From Terfezia claveryi (taxonomy: Eukaryota; Ascomycota; Pezizomycetes; Pezizales; Pezizaceae), in the NCBI GenBank assembly GCA_015179025.1, contig WHUX01000122.1, forward strand, positions 98,730 to 162,729: DNA of 64,000 bases, given 5' to 3'. Each line of letters begins with the position of its first letter. The stretch's first letter is position 1. Of this stretch, positions 56,037 to 64,000 are shown in pieces. The notes beneath the pieces are model-generated. The model saw only the letters and a program-made list of their open reading frames with translations. It did no database searches and was not told where the DNA came from. The position numbers were made by a program, and so were the translations under genes.

Positions 56037-57060
56037 TTTTTTATTAATAAAAGAAAACCTAAATAAGGAAAATCAATTGAATACCAATAATAGGAATCTA
56101 CAAAAGGAATGGTTACAATGGGTAACCATGAAGCAATGAATGCTTTAAAAGGAATAAAGATTAATCTACCAGAAAAAATAAGAGAAGAAGACAAAAAATG
56201 GCAAGACTCATAATATTTTGACTCTTAGGCCATAGCAATATAATGTTAGTTAGTTATAAAAGAAATAGATTTAGAAGGCACTTCAGCTTTGGAAATTGTT
56301 GGATTCAGAATGGAAGGAAGTGTACTTACTACTTATAATCAATTCCTAAAAGAAAAAGGAAAGAATATAACATTCTTTAGATTCATACTAGTACTAAGGG
56401 ATTTTCTAATACCCCCTACTAGTAAGAACATTTTATAAAAACGATGGGAGATAGCCACACTATACAAGATGGACATCACATAGGAATTAAATAGTTCACC
56501 AATTGGCTTACTAAAATGCAAATCAAATTAATTGATAAAGATGGCAAACAATCAATATTGTAGAAAGTAAAAAGAAGAAAGTTCCTAAATCACCTGTTGC
56601 CATCTATATCAGTTACTTTAATTCCTTTAATTAAAGAATAATAGTCATATGATCAGCTCATGTATCAAGCGGAGTTATATAAAGCTTAAAAGAATAATAT
56701 TGCACCACCACCTATACTAAATACATCCCAATAACAACCTTCTTAAAATAAAAATCAAAGTTATGGTCTATGCAGGGACCAGAATTAATAACAAAAAACA
56801 GGATTTAATTCTAACAACAATCCCAGCACTAAACCCAATACAGAAAAATAGAACGACTCAGATTGGGACACCATTACAGAAATATTGGATTAGAAGATAA
56901 AGATGCAATTAATTAGAGACAAGAAATGTCTATAGTATTGGAATCCTAGACACTTCTATAAGGACTGTAGGAAATGACAAAATAAGGTGCCTATGTCTAC
57001 AGCTACATAGGATTTAGCTATACCGATAGACACTAAGAACAAAAACAATAAGGATAAAGT
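56037..57060 (+). pseudogene. gag of the outer gypsy element, second part with knuckle relic
   Basis: Decayed gag continues after the insertion. A CCHC knuckle relic reads KKCL-Y-WNPRHFYKDC near 56930-56970, with the second Cys changed to Tyr (G to A) and a TAG beside it. Confidence 0.6.
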
Positions 57061-59190
57061 CAAGGAATAACCCTTGTTAAAACAAGTACCAGATTTTAGC
57101 AAGGTATTCATTAGAGCTAACGAACACCCAGCACTAGCTTTAATTGATCTTCAAATGAAAAGAGGAGACTTAATTAATTCTCAATTTGTATACCTACACA
57201 AAATACTGACTATAAGTATCGAGAAGAAATTATTAAGCACTACAATTAAAGGCTCAAAAGGAACGATAGACAAAGCTTGTACTATCAAACTGGATTAGAT
57301 TAGATAGGTTATGTAGAAGAACGAACATTCTATGTAGCACATTTAACTAGATAGGACATGATACTAGTAGAACCTGCTCTCAGCAAAGTGCGAGCAATAA
57401 TTCCTGCCCATCAAGAACTAGTCACTATCCAACTAGAAAATATTCCTCAATTCCAGCTAAGTATATGGAAGGGATCTAGAACCATATCTAATAGTATAAG
57501 ATCAGCATATACACAGGTCAGCTATAAATAAGTTACAGATTATAGTGAACCAGATAATTAGGAAAATATTAGTGATGCAGAAAATACTGATTTAGAAAGA
57601 GAACTCATGACAGCTGTTTCTATAGTACAAAAACAATTCAACCCTATGACAGAGTTTCCCTTATTATTTCACAAGACAAATCCATGGGAATTATCACCAC
57701 TAAGAAAGATTAATCACTTTATCAAACCAAAAGCCAAAGCTACTTGGATATCAAAGTAGCAACCTTTAGGATATCGATTTAGACAACAAATCCATGACAA
57801 ATTAGTCAAAGAAGAAGTGTCAGATCACATATATAGAGTAGAAAATAACACAAATACTATAGTTATATTTACTATCCCTAAACGAGATAAACCAGAAGAA
57901 GCTAAACATGTTAATGACTGTTAAGACTGCAATTTAGCCATCGAACTAGATCATACCCTATTACCAGATATTAATAAAGTAATTAAACTAGTAGTGGAGA
58001 ATCCCATTTGGACTAAGCTCAACTTAGCTAATAGATTTTTAAATATTAGAAATAATAAAGAATCTGAGCAACACTTTACCTTTTTATATCATATAAGATA
58101 TTTTAGAAGTAGAGTTATATAACAAGGGGATTGTAACGTACCTGCTACTATAGTTCATATTATGCATGAAATTTTTAAAGACATGGTCTATAAAAATTTA
58201 ATGATCTATATTGATAATATTATTATATTCTTTAAAACATATAAAGAACATGTAGAATTACTAAAGAAAGTACTTCAATATCTACAAGGCGAGAAATTTT
58301 ATTTCAAAGAGAGCAAATGCCAGTTCTTTACTCCAAGATTGGAAATCTTAGAACATGTTATAACATCAGACAGATTACATATAGACCTGAAGAAAAGAAC
58401 TACTACATTAACATTTCCAACTCCTATAAGAAAAAAGGATCTTAGAGGATTTCTCAGAATTATTAATTATCTCAGTAAATTTATTCCTGATTTAGCATCA
58501 TATATAAGCACCCTGTTAGAACTGCAAGGAGAAACAAAAAAATGGGAATAGACAGATACTTAAAATGAAGTATTTGAAAAACTTAAGGAACTTATGAATT
58601 CCCTACATATTTTAAAACCCTAGAATAATGAATCTACTAAACCCAAATATTTAGTCTGTAATACTAATGATGTAGGACTAGGATCATGGATTAGACAAGA
58701 ACCGTTAATACATATCAAACTATCATGCTTTTACTCTAGAAAATTTAATCTAGCCCAACTCAATTATCCTACCTTTCAAAAGGAATTATTAGCAATTATT
58801 AACTCATTGAAATTTTTTGAAGTACAATTGAAAGGTTATAAATTTACTATCCTTACTGACCACAAACTATTAGTAACCTTCCATACTCAAATGCCTGCAA
58901 GTCAAAAATTGAGGCAATAGCAAGATTATCTAATGGAATTTAATTCAGCCATACAGTATACTGTAGGAAAAGAAATTTTGATAGCAGACACTCTATCAAG
59001 AAAGCCAAAATACTTAGACACTCCCACCACCGAGGACAATTATATTTCCAAGAATATCAATCCTCTTAACTATATCTTCAACCGCAATATCTCTACTAAT
59101 ACTTTAAAAACTTTCCACTTACCAAAAATCTCTACTCAAAATAATATAGTTTCTGGCAGAGCTATTAATTTCAAACATATTGACTAAGAC
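57061..59190 (+). pseudogene. outer gypsy protease, reverse transcriptase, RNase H
   Basis: Protease relic ALIDLQMKRGDLINSQFV near 57137. RT from about 57640: EFPLLFHKTNPWELSPLR, NDC-DCNLAIELDHTLLPDI, TKLNLANRFLNI, then LMIYIDNIIIFF (58199-58234) with YIDN in place of YIDD, and KDLRGFLRIINYLSKFIPDL. RNase H: CNTNDVGLGSWIRQE, FYSRKFNLAQLNYPTFQKEL, ILTDHKLLVTF, ADTLSRKPKYLD. Numerous TAG/TAA codons replace Gln and Trp. Confidence 0.85.
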
Positions 59191-60430
59191 TTCAACAAAT
59201 GTTGTGAAAGAGTTAAAGAACTTGGACACTATATCTTCTGTCTATACTTCGAGAGCATCCAGGATGAAGAAAGCAAATATGATATGATTAAAGAATAAGA
59301 GTCCTTGGATAACGAGACTCTATTCACTATACAAGAAGAAGTTTTCACCGGGTATGATTGTATACCTAAAATAAACAAGAATAAACCTTTAACAGTTCTT
59401 GGACTAAGATATAGGCCTCCCTTTTCTGAAAACACACAACAAAATACCCTTGCTCCCAAAAAAGTAAAGGAAATTGCTATTGACCTAGCTTATAGCAATT
59501 GGTAATAGTACAAAAGGATGTATTGGTCCTTTTGTCAAGATTTTTACTGCCCAGCTTATGGCAGCTCCCATGCTATGAACAACTACATGTTTACTATCAA
59601 AACATGTGCAATCTACAACTACCACAGACATGGAAGTTTGAAATGTAACTTGTCAGCCTCAGTTCTTAAGAAAGAGAAGGAATTCCTTATGACTTGTATT
59701 GTGCATCTCGTATCCACAAATGAGTATTAAAAGGAACTAGTACCAGTACAACAAATGCTAGCATATCTACCTCCTCAAGCTCTTAGCTGCGAAGAAACTA
59801 TCCATAAAATTGGAGAATAAGCTAAAAGATAGATTACTAACAAGCCGACTTGCCTTACTCTCCAACCTAGCATTCAGTTCAGTAACCCTACTAAACAAAT
59901 AAGCACTTAACAAATAGAATAGGAGATCAAGGATACGTCTGTTGCTCCTCAACAACTATAGAATATACCTCAACAACAAGCTGCAACTGCTAGCAGTAGT
60001 AATGCAATTTCAATCAATACCACTACCATTACTACTTATTCCCAAAAATGAGTAGCTATTGAGGAAGACCTAGCACCCTTTTTCATTCAAGATACCAAGA
60101 CCTCCAGACAGCATTGGGATTTCTATAAGTTCTTAGGATACAATACTTCTACATACAAGGAGAAGAAACCTACTATTAATAACTTCAATCAACGAATCGA
60201 ACTGACCCTCAACAAGCTCATTAAAGAGAAATACATTAGTGATGGATGGGTAGATGACAAGAACTATTTTATTACATATTGGCTAGACTAAGGTACAGGT
60301 ATAAAAGCTGTATATCAATCGTATATAAGAGTATGTCCTATCTAGAAGAACTACTATGATACCTTTATCAACTGTAAAGATTATAGGAGAAAAGATGGAT
60401 TTTTGTATATCAAGAAATAACAAGGACAAT
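59191..60430 (+). pseudogene. linker region of the outer gypsy pol, strongly decayed
   Basis: Short open stretches without clear motifs between RNase H and integrase; the plus strand has many TAG and TAA codons. It may include extra non-conserved pol sequence of this family. Confidence 0.4.
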
Positions 60431-61800
60431 GGAAATTAGTCTTGCCCTCTATCTTTAATATAGAAGGTAAGAACTATCTCGAATTAGTTATTAAAGATAT
60501 ACATGAAGCAACTGCTTATAGTAGCATTGAAAAAATGATGAAATATCTTACTAACTAATATGAATACCAGTCCTTTGCAGAACTAACTAAGGACTATATC
60601 AGAAGTTATAAAACTTGTCAACAGATAAAGTATTCTAATAAAGTACCACTTGAACTCGTAACCTCATTACATATACTAAGTAGGCCATGGATTGACATAT
60701 CGATGGATTTTCTTAAGTTAGTACCTATTTGTACTAAGTATTCAATTTTATACTTGAATATTCCTGTTGAAGAAGATCATATAGTTTTTATATCACAACT
60801 TTAGATGATTGTCGATAGACAATCAGGATTCAAGTTTCTTATTCCTGTCTCAGATAATTTCATAGTAAAACAATGTACTACTACTTTTGATACTCATATA
60901 GTCCCAACTATGAGATACCCTTTTTGTATTGTTTTTGATCCTGACACTCTTTTTATATCAACGCACTTTCAAGATTAGGCTAGAAATAAAGGAATCAAGT
61001 TAGAACCGTCCACTACATATTATCCATGTGCAGATAGACAATTAGAAATTATGAACAAAGAAATTTTGCAAGTAGCAAGAGCCTGTAAAATAGAAGAATT
61101 TGATTGGCTATAGAAACTACTAGAGATACAGTTGAAACTTAACTCTAGGTATAATGCCGCTAGATGGAATAGCCCCTATTCCATGCTGTTTAGATTTAAT
61201 ATACATCTTGGCATATCGATACTTCCATACTTCATTAATGTATATATACTAGCAAATGAATGTCATGAGGTAATGTCTAAAAAGCTATATGATGCCAAGA
61301 AGACTCAAGCTTCTCAAGCAAACAAATGACTACCCAATACAGCCAAATTTTCAGTCAGACAATAAGTCATACTTTCCTTAGAAAATATTAACTTATTGAA
61401 TATCTTATCTAAACTCAAACCAAAATGGCTAGGCCCATTTCCTATTATTTCTAGTAATTGGAAACATAACAACTATAGCCTAAACCTATCTAGTCAATCT
61501 GACCTTTACCTTATATATAATACTTTTCATATTAGCAAACTCAAACCTTATTATAAAAATGATCTTACTCAGTTTCCTTATAGATAATATCAGGAATCGG
61601 GACTAATTCAAGATGATTATTATGAAGTTGAAAAGGTATTAGAATTTAGAACAGATCCTCGAACTGGAAAAAAACAATATAAGGTTAGATAGCTAGGATA
61701 CTCTCCTAAATATGATTCTTGGGTAAATGCTAAGAATATCACCACCGAAATTCTTTAAGACTTCTAGATGACTGGAAGTATGCAAGATATATTCAAGAGA
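60431..61800 (+). pseudogene. outer gypsy integrase and chromodomain
   Basis: Integrase relic: YSSIEKMMKYLTN, IRSYKTCQQIKYSN, RPWIDISMDFLKLVP, FCIVFDPDTLFISTHF and PCADRQLEIMNKEI (the D, D and E blocks, each mutated nearby). After the GPFPIISSNWKHNNYSLNL segment, a chromodomain ends the protein: YYEVEKVLEFRTDPRTGKKQ then KV-LGYSPKYDSWVNAKNI, with TAG where Trp is expected (near 61690). Confidence 0.82.
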
Positions 61801-62014
61801 TGTCAAACAACTAAAGGAAAACAAGAACTATAAACTAGAGATAAGACCCGTGCTCTTATCCAATTAGATTGAGATAGAATCATGAGTTAAGAAAATACTA
61901 AGGATATTCATATTAAAGCTAATATATTAATAATGCATCAAATCTTAGTATATATAGAAACTAATTTAGTAGAGCAAGAGAAGTAAGGATAGGAAATCCT
62001 TCTATGTGGAGAAG

Positions 62015-62311
62015 TGTAATAGAGAACATTGTTTTATTACTTATATAATTGATTATATACTTTTGTATTTCCTATATTACTACTATGTTATGTAACTAAG
62101 CCTCTCGGTCAAAAGACTAGCCTTATACTATTTCCTACTGCTTTATAAGCATCTATAGCATGCGAAATTTGCCATAGGATGTTCTATAGCACTTGCCATA
62201 TAAACACACCCTCATTATGGCCATGTGACCTTTGTTTAAAGCATATGACTCATTACTATGGCCATATGACTATTGTTTAGGGCATGTAACTTATTACCAT
62301 AACCATATAAC
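62015..62311 (+). repeat. 3' LTR of the outer gypsy, truncated by the next element
   Basis: Matches 40914-41190 and stops at 62311, where the LTR of another gypsy begins. It is preceded by a weak purine tract (TGTGGAGAAG). Confidence 0.75.
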
Positions 62312-62803
62312 TGTCATGGCGTTAATTTACTTGCGAGCTATTTGACACCCGAACAGGCTTGTTCGAGTGTCAGCACGGTATTTGAATTTACTTGCAAGCT
62401 ATTTGACACCCGAACAGGCTTGTTCGAGTGTCAGCACGGTATTTGAATTTACTTGTGAGGTATTTGACACCCGAACAGGCTTGTTCGAGTGTCAGCAGGC
62501 TTGTTCGAGTGCCTTAATACTAGAAGGGATTAGAGAGGTGGATCGTGGAGTATCACCTGCGATCACAGGTGACGTCAAGTTAGTCGGGCGCCACTCCTTT
62601 GGCTATGGCAATCGTGTATATAGGAAGCCTTAGTTGTCGTTTCTTGTTCTTGTTCCTTACGCAACGTCTTGTATTATAACCTTGGTAATACAGACTCTGC
62701 CTTTTGTCCTGATACTCCGATCTACGGTTATAGTTTCGTCTTCGTGCACTCCTTGGAGTCACGTCTTTAGTTATAGCCATAGCCATCGACTTACGCTGTT
62801 ACA
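62312..62803 (+). repeat. 5' LTR of a third gypsy element
   Basis: Begins TGTCATGGCG and ends GCTGTTACA, followed by CTATGTTG, very like the CTACGTTG after the LTR of the 48433-54705 element. It contains the tandem 61-bp repeat and one ACCTGCGATCACAGGT palindrome. The other LTR lies beyond the window. Confidence 0.75.
62324..62506 (+). repeat. 61-bp tandem repeat with internal hairpin, in LTR
   Basis: Three copies (TTTGACACCC at 62341, 62402 and 62463). Each contains GACACCCGAACAGGCTTG followed by its near complement, a strong stem. Confidence 0.9.
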
Positions 62804-62852
62804 CTATGTTGCGTCGATACACTCTACTGAGCGCAACCTCTAGCTATGAACA

Positions 62853-64000
62853 ATGACTCAGCCCGTGGTTGAATCGCCAGCCGCTATTGTCAACCTAGTT
62901 CCTCGTTTGCGAACTGCGTTGAACTCAGCAAACCAGGACTACACCGGAATACTCAATAAAACCATTACTCTACTAGATCAGCTACTAGGGCTACCAGACC
63001 GACGACAAGATGTCGTAAGATTACGAACCCAAGTACCGAACTTAACGAATCAAGTTACAGCACGGCAACAAGAAGACACAACCTTACGCACAGCCACTCA
63101 AGAGTTACGAGATGAAGTAACTACTAAAGAGACAGTAATTAATGAGCTTCGAATGCAGTTGGAAGATATGAGGGCTATCAATGCAACTTTGGCTCGATTG
63201 CAACCAGGAGAAGGAGGGGGTCGTTCGGAGAAGATACCCAACCCAGAAAAATTCTCTGGAAAAGACCGAAATAAGCTGCGCCCTTTCCTTACCCAACTAT
63301 GACTAAAGGCTGCTACTTATAGTGACGAACAAGCAAAACTTCGACTAGCAGTAAATTCCTTAGCTGAAGATGCCCTAGATCAGGTTACCCCTTACATTGA
63401 AAACAATACGGTGAACTTAACCAACCTAGCAGCACTTATTACCATTCTCGAAAATGCATTCGGCGATCCAAATTGAGTAGCCAATACAGAGTACAAACTA
63501 CAAACGATAATTCAGGGGGCCAGGGAGTTCGCTGCCTATTTTGCCGAATTTCAACGATATGCAGCTGAAACGAGTTGGGGTAATACGGCTAAGTTGGCAG
63601 CTCTAAAGCGCGGACTTTCCTACCAACTACAACAAGATCTCCTCGCCATATATCCTGAGCCCACGGAGTTTAACGAGTATGTGGAGGTCTGCCAAAGGCT
63701 AGATACTCATCGCTGCATGCTACAAACCCAAATGCGTAATCGTGTTGGACCAACACCCCGAATGATATCACGCTCTACCGCTCCCGCTCCAGTTAACCCT
63801 CAAATAGTCCAAACTCCCTCTACCTCTACAGCTACGGATACTCACCCTGGGCCCATGGATTTGTCTGCAGGAAGGAAGAAGATATCTCTGGAGGAAAAAG
63901 CAAAGAGAATGGCTGAAGGGAGGTGCTATTATTGTGGAGGAATGGGACATGGGGTTAGAACTTGCCCACACGTACAAAAACGTACCCTACAAGTTGCCGA
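62853..64000 (+). pseudogene. gag of the third gypsy element, cut by window end
   Basis: ATG at 62853 (MTQPVVESPAAIVNLVPRLR). A coiled-coil region with heptad-like leucines (about residues 45-110) is followed by the capsid part (IPNPEKFSGKDRNKLRPFL, AFGDPN, FAAYFAEFQRYAAETSW) and the CCHC knuckle CYYCGGMGHGVRTC (near 63930-63970). In-frame TGA codons at 63300 and 63475 stand where CGA is likely. The order is the same as in the gag at 52940-54103, so the two belong to related families. Confidence 0.85.

Larger units (their letters stand above)
40914..62311 (+). mobile_element. outer Ty3/gypsy chromovirus relic, interrupted twice
   Basis: The LTR pair (40914 and 62015) encloses gag, protease, RT, RNase H, integrase and a chromodomain in gypsy order on the plus strand. 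About 12.9 kb of this span (43175-56028) is a later insertion, and the right LTR is cut at 62311 by another gypsy. Stops are very frequent, so this is one of the oldest insertions in the window. Without insertions it would be about 8.5 kb. Confidence 0.85.

Overview
The window looks like a repeat-rich stretch of a filamentous fungal genome, most likely Pezizomycotina. The few host genes have short spliceosomal introns (about 60-225 nt), TATA boxes about 100-125 nt upstream of the ATG, a HET-domain gene, small secreted cysteine-rich proteins and an Hsp70-like gene. The transposons are Ty1/copia, Ty3/gypsy chromoviruses, pogo-like, Mutator-like and MITE types. Most transposon reading frames are broken by stops that look like CAG to TAG, CAA to TAA, CGA to TGA or TGG to TAG changes. 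This C-to-T / G-to-A pattern is what repeat-induced point mutation (RIP) leaves. The species cannot be named from the sequence.

Layout. 0-5 kb: two candidate secreted cysteine-rich protein genes (189-767 minus; 3647-4121 plus), a long inverted repeat, and one copy of a dispersed ~0.6 kb repeat. 6.7-7.9 kb: a degenerate TIR transposon. 8.2-17.3 kb: a HET pseudogene cut at a TA by a TIR element (8800-17151). That element holds a pogo-like transposon (8903-16358, TA duplication), which holds a 4.8 kb Mutator-like element (10410-15198, 9-bp duplication TTATATATA), which holds a 246-bp GAGACAC-rich element. 18.6-23.4 kb: an almost complete Ty1/copia element on the minus strand (238-bp LTRs, 5-bp duplication GGTGC). 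24.1-26.5 kb: an intact-looking two-exon HET gene, a relative of the pseudogene. 27.5-28.6 kb: a second copia reverse transcriptase relic. 30.3-32.5 kb: an uncharacterised gene split by one in-frame TAG. 32.9-36.0 kb: an Hsp70-like gene of about 11 exons, with a MITE in one intron and a poly-Asp insert. 38.0-38.3 kb: a small intronless gene.

40.9-62.3 kb is a heavily mutated Ty3/gypsy chromovirus. Its gag is interrupted by a 12.9 kb element (43175-56028) with very long inverted repeats packed with minisatellites. The right arm of that element is in turn interrupted by a full 6.27 kb gypsy chromovirus (48433-54705, identical 571-bp LTR lengths, duplication GTAAC). The right LTR of the outer gypsy is truncated by a third gypsy element (62312 to the window edge), whose 5' LTR and gag are present.

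The host genes show no shared pathway. The HET gene belongs to the allorecognition/NLR-like immunity repertoire and the secreted proteins to the effector-like repertoire; both gene types are often found in repeat-rich compartments. The most unusual features are the depth of nesting, dated by target-site duplications, and two unrelated transposon families whose terminal inverted repeats are largely minisatellite arrays. Splice sites, pseudogene calls and repeat boundaries come from reading the sequence by eye; no alignment was run.
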